64,000 nucleotides of DNA from Pseudomonas sp. Irchel s3f7 (GTDB lineage: Bacteria > Pseudomonadota > Gammaproteobacteria > Pseudomonadales > Pseudomonadaceae): contig NZ_FYDO01000001.1 in NCBI RefSeq assembly GCF_900187615.1, positions 248,001-312,000 of the forward strand, written 5' to 3'. This document shows, in pieces, positions 1 to 8,950 of the stretch. The number at the start of each line of letters is the position of its first letter. The first letter of the stretch is position 1. The notes under the pieces were generated by a model, which was not told the origin of the DNA, did no database searches, and saw nothing but the letters and a program-made list of their open reading frames with translations. Both the position numbers and the translations under genes were made by a program.

Positions 1-858
1 TCGGCGACCGCCGTCACCGGCATCCAACCGGGCACCAGCAGTTCCGGGTCAGTGGACGAAGACGGCTGGTCAGGTCGGCTTGGCCTGCAATACGACCTGA
101 CCGATACAGTAACCACTTATCTGACCTATTCGCGGGGCTACAAAGGCCCGGCCTACAACGTGTTCTTCAACATGCAGCCGCGTGATACCGACGCACTGAA
201 GCCGGAAACGTCCAACAACTGGGAGCTGGGGATCAAGGCCACGTCCTGGAACAATCGCCTGATCACGAACGTCGCGGTATTCCACAGCGAGTACGACAAC
301 TACCAGGCGAACTTCTTCGACACCGTGGCAGGGCAAGTGGTGACCCGTCTGGTCAACGCCGGCAGTGTCAGCACCGAAGGCGTCGAACTCGACTACGCCT
401 TGCAGGCCACCCAGCAATTGAAGTTTTCCGGCGCGCTGGCTTACACCCATGCACGCATTGACGAGTTTGCCTGCCCACCGGGTGCCGCAGCGTCGTGCAA
501 CGTCAATGGCAAGCCGCTTCCGTACAGTCCGGACTGGAAGAGCTACGTGCGCGCCGACTACAGCATCCCGCTGGATAACGGTCTGGATGTCGAACTGGGC
601 ACCGACTTCAGCTGGCAAAGCGAAGTGCAGTACGACATCAGCCAGAATCCCGACACCAAACAGGGCGCCTACGGGATTTGGAATGCCAGCATCGCTCTGG
701 CTGATTACAACAACGGCTGGCGAGTAGCGCTGCTCGGCAAAAACCTCGCGGACAAGTCCTATTCACCAATGCTGGCCACTGGCGGCAACTACATCTACCG
801 CGCCGTGCCACGGGACGACGAACGCTATTTTGGTGTGCAACTGCACAAGGACTTCTGA
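1..858 (+). CDS. TonB-dependent outer-membrane receptor, C-terminal part (5' end outside window)
   Basis: The frame is open from base 1, so only the last 285 residues of the receptor are present. The visible part is an alternating aromatic/polar beta-barrel: repeated strand motifs such as LTYSRGYKGPAYN, LKPETSNNWELGIK and a final strand ending in HKDF, with the terminal Phe typical of TonB-dependent receptors. These proteins bring scarce ligands through the outer membrane using TonB energy. The next gene starts 2 bp after the stop, so it is the first visible gene of an operon with an FMN monooxygenase, a reductase and a sulfonate-type binding protein. That context suggests an organosulfur or related ligand rather than a siderophore (inference). 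The plug domain and TonB box lie outside the window. Confidence 0.9.
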   Translation, partial: SATAVTGIQPGTSSSGSVDEDGWSGRLGLQYDLTDTVTTYLTYSRGYKGPAYNVFFNMQPRDTDALKPETSNNWELGIKATSWNNRLITNVAVFHSEYDNYQANFFDTVAGQVVTRLVNAGSVSTEGVELDYALQATQQLKFSGALAYTHARIDEFACPPGAAASCNVNGKPLPYSPDWKSYVRADYSIPLDNGLDVELGTDFSWQSEVQYDISQNPDTKQGAYGIWNASIALADYNNGWRVALLGKNLADKSYSPMLATGGNYIYRAVPRDDERYFGVQLHKDF

Positions 859-860
859 AC

Positions 861-2222
861 ATGACTCGACAGCTGAAACTGGGGGCCTTTCTCATGGCCG
901 GCGGGCATCACATCGCCGCATGGCGACACCCCGAAGTGGCGGCCGACGCCGGGCTGGATTTCACCCATTACAAACGCCTGGCGCAGATTGCTGAAGCCGC
1001 GAAGTTTGACGCCTTGTTCGTCGCCGATAGCGTCGCCGCGCCGAGGGATGAAATTGCCAGCCGCATGGCACGCTCGGCTTACTTTGAGCCGCTGACGTTG
1101 CTTTCAGCCTTGAGTGTGGTGACCGAAAATATCGGTCTGATCGCCACGACCACCACCAGCTACAACGAGCCGTACCACGTAGCGCGCAAATTCGCTTCCT
1201 TGGATCACCTGTCCGGCGGGCGAGCGGGGTGGAATTTGGTGACCTCGGATAACGCTGCCGAAGCACAAAATTTCGGCCGGTACGAACACATTGGACACGC
1301 TGATCGCTACAGCCGCGCCCGTGAGTTTTGTCAGGTCGTCACGGGGCTGTGGGACAGTTGGGAAGACGACGCGTTTATCCGCGACAAGACGAGCGGCGGC
1401 TATTACGACCCGGCCAAGTTGCATGTGCTGGATCACGTGGGTGAACACTTCCGGGTCAAGGGGCCGCTGAACGTTGCGCGCTCCCCGCAAGGACAACCGG
1501 TGATTGTGCAGGCCGGCTCCTCTGAGGTCGGCCGCGACCTGGCGGCGCAAACGGCGGAGCTGGTATTCACGGCACAAACTTCGTTGGCCAATGCCCAGGC
1601 GTTTTACGCCGATCTCAAAGGCCGTTTGAGCCAGTACGGCCGCAGCCATGACTCCCTGAAAATCATGCCCGGCGTTTTTGTAGTGGTCGGGTCAACGGAA
1701 GAGCAAGCGCAGGAAAAATTTCAAACATTTCAGCGATTGGTCGAGCCTGAAGTTGGCGTTGCTTTGCTTGGGCGCATGCTGGGCAACTTCGACCTGTCGA
1801 AATATCCACTGGACGGGCCGCTCCCGGACCTGCCGCTCACAGAAAGCGGCCAGCAGAGCCGGCAGAAACTGCTGACAGAGTTGGCAGGCCGGGAAAACCT
1901 CAGCCTCGCCGAACTGGGCAGAAAAATTGCCGGTGGTCGCGGGCATTACAGTCTGGTGGGCACACCGGTGCAGATCGCCGACCGACTGCAGGAATGGTTC
2001 GAACAAGGCGCGGCCGATGGATTCAACGTGTTGGTGCCGCACCTTCCTGGTGGTCTGGAAGATTTCGCCAACGAGGTAGTGCCGGAGCTGCAACGTCGAG
2101 GACTTTTCAGAACCGAGTACGAAGGCCGTACTTTGCGCCAGAACCTGGGGCTGGTTAGGCCTTCAAACAAATTTATCCAGCCTCGCCCCCCATTTCCAGA
2201 CAACCAGGAAATAGCTCAATGA
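861..2222 (+). CDS. LLM-class flavin-dependent monooxygenase (NtaA/SnaA/DszA type)
   Basis: This 453-residue protein has the signature of the bacterial luciferase-like NtaA/SnaA/SoxA/DszA monooxygenases: N-terminal LGAFLMAGGHH, FDALFVADS near residue 50, the GLIATTTTSYNEPYHVARKFASLDHLSGGR block near 95-120 and GRYEHIGHADRYSRA near 135-150. Family members use reduced FMN, made by a separate reductase, to oxidise sulfur- or nitrogen-containing compounds in the cytoplasm. Length is normal for the family. It starts 2 bp after the TonB receptor and overlaps the next gene by 4 bp (ATGA), so translation is probably coupled. With the neighbouring binding protein this suggests use of an organosulfur compound; the true substrate cannot be read from the sequence. 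Confidence 0.9.
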   Translation: MTRQLKLGAFLMAGGHHIAAWRHPEVAADAGLDFTHYKRLAQIAEAAKFDALFVADSVAAPRDEIASRMARSAYFEPLTLLSALSVVTENIGLIATTTTSYNEPYHVARKFASLDHLSGGRAGWNLVTSDNAAEAQNFGRYEHIGHADRYSRAREFCQVVTGLWDSWEDDAFIRDKTSGGYYDPAKLHVLDHVGEHFRVKGPLNVARSPQGQPVIVQAGSSEVGRDLAAQTAELVFTAQTSLANAQAFYADLKGRLSQYGRSHDSLKIMPGVFVVVGSTEEQAQEKFQTFQRLVEPEVGVALLGRMLGNFDLSKYPLDGPLPDLPLTESGQQSRQKLLTELAGRENLSLAELGRKIAGGRGHYSLVGTPVQIADRLQEWFEQGAADGFNVLVPHLPGGLEDFANEVVPELQRRGLFRTEYEGRTLRQNLGLVRPSNKFIQPRPPFPDNQEIAQ

Positions 2223-3256
2223 CTTACATCGCTGCCGAAAACCGCTACGACTCCATCCCTTATCGTCGCGTGGGTCGCAGCGGCCTGGTGCTGCCAGCGC
2301 TGTCCCTGGGCCTGTGGCACAACTTTGGCGACAGCACGCCGATCGACACCCAGCGCGCGTTGTTGCGCACGGCATTCGACTTGGGCATCAACCACTTTGA
2401 CCTGGCCAACAACTACGGCCCGCCGTACGGCAGCGCCGAGATCAATTTCGGTCGATTGCTGCGTGAAGACTTCAAGCAGTATCGCGACGAGTTGATCATT
2501 TCCAGCAAGGCTGGTTGGGACATGTGGCCCGGCCCATACGGTCAGGGCGGCGGCTCGCGCAAGTACGTGCTGGCCAGCCTCGATCAAAGCCTGCAACGCC
2601 TGGGCCTGGATTATGTGGACATCTTCTACTCCCACCGTTTCGACCCGGACACCCCGCTGGAAGAAACCGCCAGCGCCCTGGCCACGGCGGTGCAGCAGGG
2701 CAAGGCGTTGTACATCGGCATCTCCTCATATTCAGGAGTGAAAACCCGCGAAATCGCGGCGTTGCTCAAAGAGTGGAAAGTCCCATTGCTGATACACCAA
2801 CCGGCGTACAACCTGCTCAATCGCTGGGTGGAAAAGGACTTGCTGGACATCACCGACGGACTTGGCGCCGGGGTGATTGCCTTCACGCCGCTGGCGCAGG
2901 GGTTGCTGACCGACAAGTACCTCAACGGCGTACCGGCGGATGCGCGGGTCAACCGTCCGGGCGGCGCTTCGTTGCAGGCGTCGCACTTGTCCGAAGCCAA
3001 CATTGCCCAGGTGCGGGCCCTCAACGAAATCGCCAAGCGTCGCGGTCAGAGCCTGGCGCAGCTGGCATTGGCCTGGACGCTTCGAGATCCACGGGTGACG
3101 TCAGCGCTAATCGGTGCAAGTCGACCGGAGCAGATCATAGAGAACGTAGGAGCGTTGAAGAATCTGCGCTTTAGTACGGAGGAACTGGCAGAGATTGACC
3201 GATTTGCCCGAGAGGGCGGGATCAATCTTTGGGAAAGGCCGTCGACTGCTGAATAA
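2219..3256 (+). CDS. Aldo/keto reductase, YghZ/Gpr (L-glyceraldehyde 3-phosphate reductase) type
   Basis: A full-length 345-residue (beta/alpha)8 aldo/keto reductase. The N-terminus (YRRVGRSGLVLPALSLGLW, then HNFGD) matches the YghZ subgroup. The catalytic tetrad is visible: Asp61 and Tyr66 in DLANNYG, Lys97 in SSKAGW and His139 in YSHRFDPD. The C-terminal cofactor region has SALIGASRPEQI, typical of NADPH-binding AKRs. Family members reduce aldehydes, including methylglyoxal and glyceraldehyde 3-phosphate. Here the start codon overlaps the stop of the monooxygenase, so it may handle the aldehyde released by that enzyme (inference). Confidence 0.92.
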   Translation: MTYIAAENRYDSIPYRRVGRSGLVLPALSLGLWHNFGDSTPIDTQRALLRTAFDLGINHFDLANNYGPPYGSAEINFGRLLREDFKQYRDELIISSKAGWDMWPGPYGQGGGSRKYVLASLDQSLQRLGLDYVDIFYSHRFDPDTPLEETASALATAVQQGKALYIGISSYSGVKTREIAALLKEWKVPLLIHQPAYNLLNRWVEKDLLDITDGLGAGVIAFTPLAQGLLTDKYLNGVPADARVNRPGGASLQASHLSEANIAQVRALNEIAKRRGQSLAQLALAWTLRDPRVTSALIGASRPEQIIENVGALKNLRFSTEELAEIDRFAREGGINLWERPSTAE

Positions 3257-3306
3257 ATAAAAGCCCAACTCAGGCGTTCTCCCGGATTTCAAACAGCGAG
3301 ACAAAG

Positions 3307-4245
3307 ATGATATTTCTAAAAGTTTTTTTTACGGGGTTAGCACTGTTCAGTCTGACAAACTCCGTAATGGCAGCAGACCCTGCAACACTGAGAATTGGCT
3401 ACCAGAAAGGCTCGATTGCCTTATTACTCGCTAAAGAGCACGGGCTTTTGGAGAAGCGTTTTCCTCAAACGGCAGTGCAGTGGATTGAATTTCCTGCCGG
3501 GCCGCAGATGTTGGAAGCGATCAACGTCAATGCGCTGGACATTGGCTCCACCGGGGACATCCCGCCGTTATTCGCGCAAGCGGCGGGAGCCGATCTGGTC
3601 TACATCGGAACCGAGCCGCCAAAACCACAAGCGGAAACCATATTGGTACGCGCTGACAGCCCGCTAAAAGACATTGCCGACCTAAAAGGCAAAAAGGTGG
3701 CATTTCAGCGCGGATCCAGTTCACACAACCTGATACTTAGGGCGTTGAATAAGGCCGGTTTGAGCTACCAGGACATCCAGACTATGAACCTGCCTCCCGC
3801 TAATGCGCGTGCAGCCTTCGAACAGGGCAGCGTAGATGCCTGGGCAATTTGGGAGCCTTACTCCTCGCTTGCCTTGAGTCAGGGCAATGTGCGCGTGCTT
3901 GCCAACGGCGAAGGTTTGAACCTGTCAGGCCCTGTGTACACCGCACGACGCGCCTACGCGCAAGCCAATGGCTCTTTTGTCCACGCGCTGCTCGATGAGC
4001 TTACTGCCGCCGAAGAGCTGACCCGCAGCCAACGGGAAGAAAGCCTGAAGGTGGTAAAAAAATACATGGGACTGCCCGACAGTGTGATTGCCAGCTACCT
4101 CGATAATCGGCCGCCTTCTCCAATACTGCGCATTGATGAAAACATCATCAATGCGCAGCAAATGACGGCCGATCTATTTTATCAAAACAAGCTTCTGCCC
4201 AAGAAAGTAGATGTGCGTGACGCGGTATGGAACGAGTCCAATTGA
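3307..4245 (+). CDS. Aliphatic-sulfonate-type ABC transporter substrate-binding protein
   Basis: A 312-residue periplasmic binding protein of the SsuA/NrtA type. Residues 1-22 form a signal peptide ending VMA before ADPATLRIGYQKG. Family landmarks follow: FPAGPQMLEAINVNALDIGSTGDIPPLFAQAAGADLVYIG with its G-STGD substrate loop, DLKGKKVAFQRGSSSHN, and VDAWAIWEPYSSLA. SsuA proteins deliver alkanesulfonates or taurine-like compounds to an ABC importer. No permease or ATPase gene follows, so the transporter partner must lie elsewhere, or this protein serves a different system. It lies 50 bp after the aldo/keto reductase and is probably in the same operon. Confidence 0.88.
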   Translation: MIFLKVFFTGLALFSLTNSVMAADPATLRIGYQKGSIALLLAKEHGLLEKRFPQTAVQWIEFPAGPQMLEAINVNALDIGSTGDIPPLFAQAAGADLVYIGTEPPKPQAETILVRADSPLKDIADLKGKKVAFQRGSSSHNLILRALNKAGLSYQDIQTMNLPPANARAAFEQGSVDAWAIWEPYSSLALSQGNVRVLANGEGLNLSGPVYTARRAYAQANGSFVHALLDELTAAEELTRSQREESLKVVKKYMGLPDSVIASYLDNRPPSPILRIDENIINAQQMTADLFYQNKLLPKKVDVRDAVWNESN

Positions 4246-4558
4246 GCACGAATATGGCCAATCTCCAGAACTCCAACACTGCTTTCGAAGTGTTCCGACA
4301 TCCGCTGCGTGGCGGCTAATTGCTCGATCTTGGTCAGGTCTTGCGCAAATGGGGAATGCGCCGAGAGATGATTAGCCAGAGCTTCACGACGCGGTCCGAA
4401 TTTCGCCAACTCGAAAAAACCTCGCCGAACAGCTCCGTACATCGTCACTTGGCACCATCGATGCAGTGCCCAGTACGCAATTAACCTTTGATCCGGCAAT
4501 CCGGCAGAGTCTGGATTTCGTGCTGAACTCAATCGCATATTGATCAGGAGGGATCATC
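4246..4558. other. Intergenic stretch with a possible gene remnant
   Basis: No convincing complete gene. One forward frame without a start reads through to a TGA at about 4541, just before the alcohol dehydrogenase ribosome site, so it may be the 3' end of a deleted gene that once preceded the dehydrogenase. A reverse frame of similar length is also open. Neither was recognised as a known family. Confidence 0.3.
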
Positions 4559-5632
4559 ATGGCCACGATGAAAGCGGCAATTTTCGTCGAAAAAAACCGG
4601 ATCGTGCTCGACGACAAACCCATTCCTGAAGTCGGGCCCCTCGATGCGTTGATTCGCATAACAACCACCACGATCTGTGGTACCGACGTGCATATACTGC
4701 GTGGCGAATACCCTGTAGCCAAAGGCCTGACAGTCGGTCATGAGCCAGTCGGCATCATCGAGCGGCTCGGTTCGCAGGTACTCGGTTTTGTCGAAGGCCA
4801 GCGGGTGATCGCGGGCGCGATTACCCCCAGTGGACAGAGTTATGCTTGCCTGTGCGGCTGTGGCTCACAGGATGGCCCGGATACCCGGCATGGCTTTCGG
4901 GCCACCGGTGGCTGGAAGTTCGGCAATATCATTGATGGTTGCCAGGCTGAATATGTATTGGTGCCTGATGCGTTGGCCAATCTATGTCCGATACCGGACG
5001 GTCTCAGCGACGAACAGGTGCTGATGTGCCCGGACATCATGTCTACCGGCTTTTCTGGAGCCGAGCGAGGAGGGGTGGAAATCGGCGATACCGTGGCGGT
5101 ATTCGCCTTGGGGCCAATTGGGCTCTGCGCGGTGGCCGGTGCACGGCTTAAAGGCGCAACCACGATTATTGGAGTCGATGCAGTCACCGAACGTATGAAC
5201 GTCGCTAAAAAACTGGGGGCGACGCATGTCGTCAACTTCAAGGACGGTGATGTGGTTGAACAAATCATGGCCCTGACGGAGGGGCGTGGTGTCGATGTGT
5301 CCATCGAAGCATTGGGGACTCAGGGGACTTTTGAGTCGGCATTGCGGGTTCTGCGTCCGGGCGGTCGACTTTCCAGCCTCGGGGTTTACTCCAGTGACCT
5401 GAAAATCCCACTAGACGCTTTCGCCGCTGGTCTAGGGGATTACAGCATCATCACCACCCTATGTCCCGGCGGTAAGGAACGCATGCGACGCTTGATGGCG
5501 GTGGTGGAAAATGGCGGGGTGGACTTGTCGCCGCTCGTGACGCATCGCTACAAACTCGATGACATCGAAGAGGCGTATGACCTGTTTGCGCATCAACGCG
5601 ACGGGGTGATGAAAGTTGCAATTACCCCGTGA
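4559..5632 (+). CDS. Zinc-dependent medium-chain alcohol dehydrogenase
   Basis: A 357-residue MDR-superfamily dehydrogenase close to the secondary/isopropanol dehydrogenase group. The catalytic zinc ligands are visible as Cys40 (TTICGTDVH), His61 and Glu62 (TVGHEPVG). The Rossmann fold carries VFALGPIGLCAVAGARLKG near residues 180-200, with an acidic end to the second strand (GVDAV). The start is fixed by an excellent AGGAGG site eight bases upstream of ATG 4559. The structural-zinc lobe has Cys residues around CLCGCGS, an unusual arrangement. Such enzymes oxidise or reduce small alcohols, aldehydes or ketones with NAD(P). The genes around it do not fix the substrate. Confidence 0.92.
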   Translation: MATMKAAIFVEKNRIVLDDKPIPEVGPLDALIRITTTTICGTDVHILRGEYPVAKGLTVGHEPVGIIERLGSQVLGFVEGQRVIAGAITPSGQSYACLCGCGSQDGPDTRHGFRATGGWKFGNIIDGCQAEYVLVPDALANLCPIPDGLSDEQVLMCPDIMSTGFSGAERGGVEIGDTVAVFALGPIGLCAVAGARLKGATTIIGVDAVTERMNVAKKLGATHVVNFKDGDVVEQIMALTEGRGVDVSIEALGTQGTFESALRVLRPGGRLSSLGVYSSDLKIPLDAFAAGLGDYSIITTLCPGGKERMRRLMAVVENGGVDLSPLVTHRYKLDDIEEAYDLFAHQRDGVMKVAITP

Positions 5633-5798
5633 GGATCTTTGGGGAGTAGGCGGTTTGTACGAGCGTTAGGGATTTCATGCCCTGCACCAAATTGGCAATC
5701 GTCCGGCCGCGCCATCTTGCGTAATTGCATGGAATTCGCCCCCGCATTTGCATTGCCACTGGCCAGTCAATTGCACAAGTGCTGCCCCATCGGTTGCA

Positions 5799-5894
5799 CT
5801 CGACTTGACCAGCGTGCGCACGTTCCGCCATGAAAGCTATTGCCTGGGGTGGGATGTTTTTGTCTTTGTCGCCATAAACAAACAACGATGGAAC
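5799..5894 (-). pseudogene. Alpha/beta-hydrolase C-terminal remnant
   Basis: In the otherwise empty 5633-5975 stretch, one reverse frame reads VPSLFVYGDKDKNIPPQAIA then FMAERAHAGQVE. This is the typical segment around the acid residue of alpha/beta hydrolases (GDKDKNIPP). The catalytic His region that should follow is scrambled and no upstream nucleophile elbow is found, so only a short relic survives. Family assignment rests on this one motif. Confidence 0.4.
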
Positions 5895-5975
5895 GGTTTC
5901 CCGGGCGCAATGGCTGGTCGGTGGGCACTGATGCAGCGAAGGCTGCAGTCCCACACGAAGTGGGAACGATCAACC

Positions 5976-6431
5976 TCAATCAAACTGCTTTGATGCGCTG
6001 GCGATGCGCTGGTACTTACGCAGCTGCCGGTTAGCGCTGCGGATATCCAGAAACAGTATCTCTCCGCTACGCCAGAGCAGCATCCACGCGGTGACGGTAA
6101 CGACGCCCACGGGGATGGTGCCTTCAATACCCAGAGCCGTGCCTGCCAGCGCCAAGGCTAGTGCCAAGCCCAAGAGTGTCAGCGCTACCAGCCGCTGGGA
6201 GCGAATATCCACTCTGAGTTGTTCGCTCTTTTCCGCAAAGGTATTGCTGATGGCTTGCTGCAGGCGTTCTCGCTCATCTTCCGGGCAGCGAATCTGCAGG
6301 CACAATTCGTGGTGGTACCAGGCGCTATCCGACAGGTAATCCACCAGTTCGGGGCTTAGCTTGGGGTTGTCCGGCGAGGCAAACGGATTGAGGTAATCGT
6401 GGGTGATCGTCAGGTCGATTTTTTTAGTCAT
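5976..6431 (-). CDS. Small membrane protein of unknown function
   Basis: A 151-residue protein not recognised as a named family. The first 90 residues are soluble and charged (ITHDYLNPFASPDNPKL, then RCPEDERERLQQAISNTFAEK). Two hydrophobic segments follow, LVALTLLGLALALALAGTAL (about 84-103) and IPVGVVTVTAWMLLWRSGEI (about 109-128), then a basic tail with RQLRKYQRI. This predicts a two-pass inner-membrane protein with both ends in the cytoplasm. Codon use and composition look genuine. It stands alone between the dehydrogenase and the vanillate cluster. Confidence 0.7.
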   Translation of the reverse strand: MTKKIDLTITHDYLNPFASPDNPKLSPELVDYLSDSAWYHHELCLQIRCPEDERERLQQAISNTFAEKSEQLRVDIRSQRLVALTLLGLALALALAGTALGIEGTIPVGVVTVTAWMLLWRSGEILFLDIRSANRQLRKYQRIASASKQFD

Positions 6432-6532
6432 AACGAACCTTTACCTGGTTGAGTTGTGGGCGGAGGCTTTCGTGTTCGAGGTAAAGCTAGTCGCAAGACA
6501 GCTACTCTGCTTGATCGGCAGTCGCACGCGCT

Positions 6533-6562
6533 GTTGTAGGAGCGGATTTATCCGCAATGCGT
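6533..6562. repeat. REP-like half element
   Basis: The sequence GTTGTAGGAGCGGATTTATC and the following CGCAATGCG is the familiar Pseudomonas extragenic REP-type motif (GTAGGAGCG, spacer, CGC). Only one half with an imperfect stem is present. Together with the vanA promoter it is the only thing identified in the 6432-6844 intergenic stretch. Confidence 0.45.
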
Positions 6563-6744
6563 TGGCTGAATGTGCGCCGCGACCCGCCTTACAAATGCAC
6601 AATGCGGCCTCACCAGTGACCAGCAGGAGAGTGCCCTGTGGGCGATTTACGTCGAATCGGATTTGGATGCCACGGCAGGATCGGGATGGAAGCGCCTTCG
6701 CATATATAAGGTGCGCGAAAGGTTGAATATTGATGAATTGGCTT

Positions 6745-6756
6745 AATGGATCCATT
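6745..6756. promoter_or_regulatory. Probable VanR operator 1 upstream of vanA
   Basis: AATGGATCCATT is a perfect 12-bp palindrome, near-identical to the ATTGGATCCAAT operator known for GntR-type VanR of Caulobacter. It lies 62 bp (about six helical turns) upstream, centre to centre, of a second copy that overlaps the -10 region. Confidence 0.7.
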
Positions 6757-6779
6757 GATCGTTATTTATCACATAAACC

Positions 6780-6818
6780 TTGACTAAAATCCGACTAATC
6801 CGATCAAATGGATCCATA
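6780..6818 (+). promoter_or_regulatory. vanAB promoter with VanR operator 2
   Basis: TTGACT (6780-6785) and TCAAAT (6804-6809), 18 bp apart, resemble a sigma-70 promoter. AATGGATCCATA (6807-6818) overlaps the -10 hexamer and the probable start point, 27 bp before the vanA ATG. A repressor bound here would block RNA polymerase, which fits vanillate-inducible release of VanR (inference from position and known family behaviour). Confidence 0.6.
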
Positions 6819-6844
6819 AAAACAAGCCTGCTCCGGAGATTCGC

Positions 6845-7903
6845 ATGTATCCGAAAAACACCTGGTATGTCGCCTGCACCCCCGACGAGATCGCTAGCAA
6901 GCCCCTTGGGCGGCAAATATGCGGTGAGAAAATCGTTTTCTATCGAGGCCATGAAGGGCGCGTTGCCGCCGTCGAGAATTTTTGCCCACATCGAGGCGCC
7001 CCCCTTTCGCTTGGGTATGTCGAGAATGGCAACCTGGTCTGTGGGTATCACGGCCTGGTAATGGGCTGTGACGGCAAAACCGTCGAAATGCCAGGTCAGC
7101 GCGTCCGGGGCTTTCCGTGCAACAAGACCTACGCGGTTGAAGAGCGTTACGGTTTTATCTGGGTCTGGCCTGGGGAGCAGGGCAAGGCTGACCCAGACCT
7201 GATCCATCATCTGGAATGGGCTGTCAGCGATGAGTGGGCCTATGGCGGTGGGCTTTTCCATATCAACTGCGACTATCGACTGATGATCGATAACCTGATG
7301 GATCTCACCCACGAAACCTACGTGCACGCCTCCAGCATTGGCCAGAAAGAGATCGATGAAGCGCCGCCGGTCACAACCGTTCAGGGTGACGAAGTGGTCA
7401 CCGCACGGCACATGGAAAACATCATGGCACCACCGTTCTGGCGCATGGCCCTGCGTGGCAACAACCTGGCCGACGACGTGCCGGTAGACCGTTGGCAGAT
7501 CTGCCGCTTCAGTCCGCCTAGTCACGTCTTGATCGAAGTGGGCGTGGCTCATGCTGGCAAGGGCGGTTACAACGCTGAGCCGCAACACAAAGCCGCGAGC
7601 ATAGTGGTCGACTTCATTACACCGGAAACCGAGACCTCGATCTGGTACTTCTGGGGTATGGCACGCAACTTCAATCCGCACGACGAAGCCCTGACCGACA
7701 CCATCCGCGAGGGCCAGGGGAAGATTTTCAGCGAAGACCTCGACATGCTCGAACAGCAGCAGCAAAACCTGCTGGCCAATCCTGAGCGTAACTTGCTCAA
7801 GCTCAATATTGATGCCGGTGGCGTGCAGTCCAGGCGCGTGCTGGAACGCCTCATTGCCCGTGAGCGAGCACCGGCTGTCGAGCTGATTGCTGCGGTGAAA
7901 TAG
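6845..7903 (+). CDS. vanA: Vanillate O-demethylase oxygenase subunit
   Basis: This 352-residue Rieske non-haem iron oxygenase demethylates vanillate to protocatechuate and formaldehyde. The Rieske 2Fe-2S ligands are Cys47/His49 (FCPHRGAP) and Cys66/His69 (LVCGYHG). The mononuclear iron histidines are His156 and His161 in DNLMDLTHETYVH. The N-terminus MYPKNTWYVACTPDE is characteristic of VanA, and length is normal. Electrons come from VanB, encoded 87 bp downstream. The ATG is preceded by a CCGGAG ribosome site. A vanillate-responsive promoter with two operators lies immediately upstream. Confidence 0.97.
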   Translation: MYPKNTWYVACTPDEIASKPLGRQICGEKIVFYRGHEGRVAAVENFCPHRGAPLSLGYVENGNLVCGYHGLVMGCDGKTVEMPGQRVRGFPCNKTYAVEERYGFIWVWPGEQGKADPDLIHHLEWAVSDEWAYGGGLFHINCDYRLMIDNLMDLTHETYVHASSIGQKEIDEAPPVTTVQGDEVVTARHMENIMAPPFWRMALRGNNLADDVPVDRWQICRFSPPSHVLIEVGVAHAGKGGYNAEPQHKAASIVVDFITPETETSIWYFWGMARNFNPHDEALTDTIREGQGKIFSEDLDMLEQQQQNLLANPERNLLKLNIDAGGVQSRRVLERLIARERAPAVELIAAVK

Positions 7904-7990
7904 CGAAAGGGAGCGCCCTTGAGCAATACGCCAGTCCACTCCCATTGATCTGTTCGCGGCCACTGCGGTGGCCGGACTTGAAGGTTCGCC

Positions 7991-8941
7991 ATGATTGAAG
8001 TCGTCGTGACATCCCGCAACAACGAAGCGTTGGATATTTGCAGCTACGAGTTGACCTGTGCACAGGGCGGGGCATTGCCCAGCTTCAGTGCCGGGGCTCA
8101 TATCGACGTGCACCTGCCCAGCGGACTGATCCGCCAGTACTCACTGTGCAATCACCCGCAAGAGCGCCATCGCTATCTGATCGGTGTGCTCAAGGACGCT
8201 GACTCGCGCGGTGGTTCTCAGAGCATGCATGAGCAGATCAACAGTGGCGATCGGCTGTTCATCAGTGAACCGCGGAACCTCTTCCCGCTGGTGGGTGAGG
8301 CTCGGCGCAGCCTGTTGTTCGCTGGCGGCATAGGCATCACTCCGATTCTCTGCATGGCCGAGCAACTGGCCCACAGCGGTGACGATTTCGAGCTGCATTA
8401 CTGTGCTCGCTCCAGTGAGCGTGCGGCATTTGCCGACCGACTCAAAGGGGCCTCCTTTTCCGATCGCGTGCACCTGCATTTCGATGAAGAGGCCGATTCG
8501 CGTCTGGATGCCGCCAAGATCCTGGCTAATCCGGGCCCGGACTTGCACCTGTATGTCTGTGGCCCTTCAGGGTTCATGCAGTTTGTGCTCGACAGCGCCA
8601 AGGCCCAAGGTTGGAGCGATGGGCAGTTGCACCGTGAATACTTCGCCGCAGCGCCGGTGGATACCCGTGGCGATGGGACGTTCCAAGTCAAGCTTGCCAG
8701 TAGCGGGCAGGTGTTCGACATTCCAGTCGACAAGACGGTGGTTCAGGTGCTGGAAAGCCACGGTGTCGAGATTGCAATTTCCTGTGAGCAGGGCGTCTGT
8801 GGAACCTGCTTGACCCGTGTGCTGGAGGGGGTGCCGGATCACCGTGACCTGTTCCTCACCGAAGAAGAGCAGGCGGCAAACGATCAGTTCACACCCTGCT
8901 GTTCAAGGGCTAAATCGGCGCTATTAGTGCTGAATCTTTGA
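7991..8941 (+). CDS. vanB: Vanillate O-demethylase reductase subunit
   Basis: A 316-residue phthalate-dioxygenase-reductase-type protein. The flavin-binding beta-barrel has IRQYSLCN near residue 48, the NAD domain has GGIGITPIL (112-120) and YVCGPSGFM (189-196), and a C-terminal plant-type ferredoxin carries Cys265, Cys270, Cys273 and Cys303. It passes electrons from NADH through FMN and 2Fe-2S to VanA in the cytoplasm. It follows vanA in the same direction and converges with vanR, whose stop codon is 9 bp away. Confidence 0.97.
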   Translation: MIEVVVTSRNNEALDICSYELTCAQGGALPSFSAGAHIDVHLPSGLIRQYSLCNHPQERHRYLIGVLKDADSRGGSQSMHEQINSGDRLFISEPRNLFPLVGEARRSLLFAGGIGITPILCMAEQLAHSGDDFELHYCARSSERAAFADRLKGASFSDRVHLHFDEEADSRLDAAKILANPGPDLHLYVCGPSGFMQFVLDSAKAQGWSDGQLHREYFAAAPVDTRGDGTFQVKLASSGQVFDIPVDKTVVQVLESHGVEIAISCEQGVCGTCLTRVLEGVPDHRDLFLTEEEQAANDQFTPCCSRAKSALLVLNL

Positions 8942-8950
8942 CCAAGCCGG

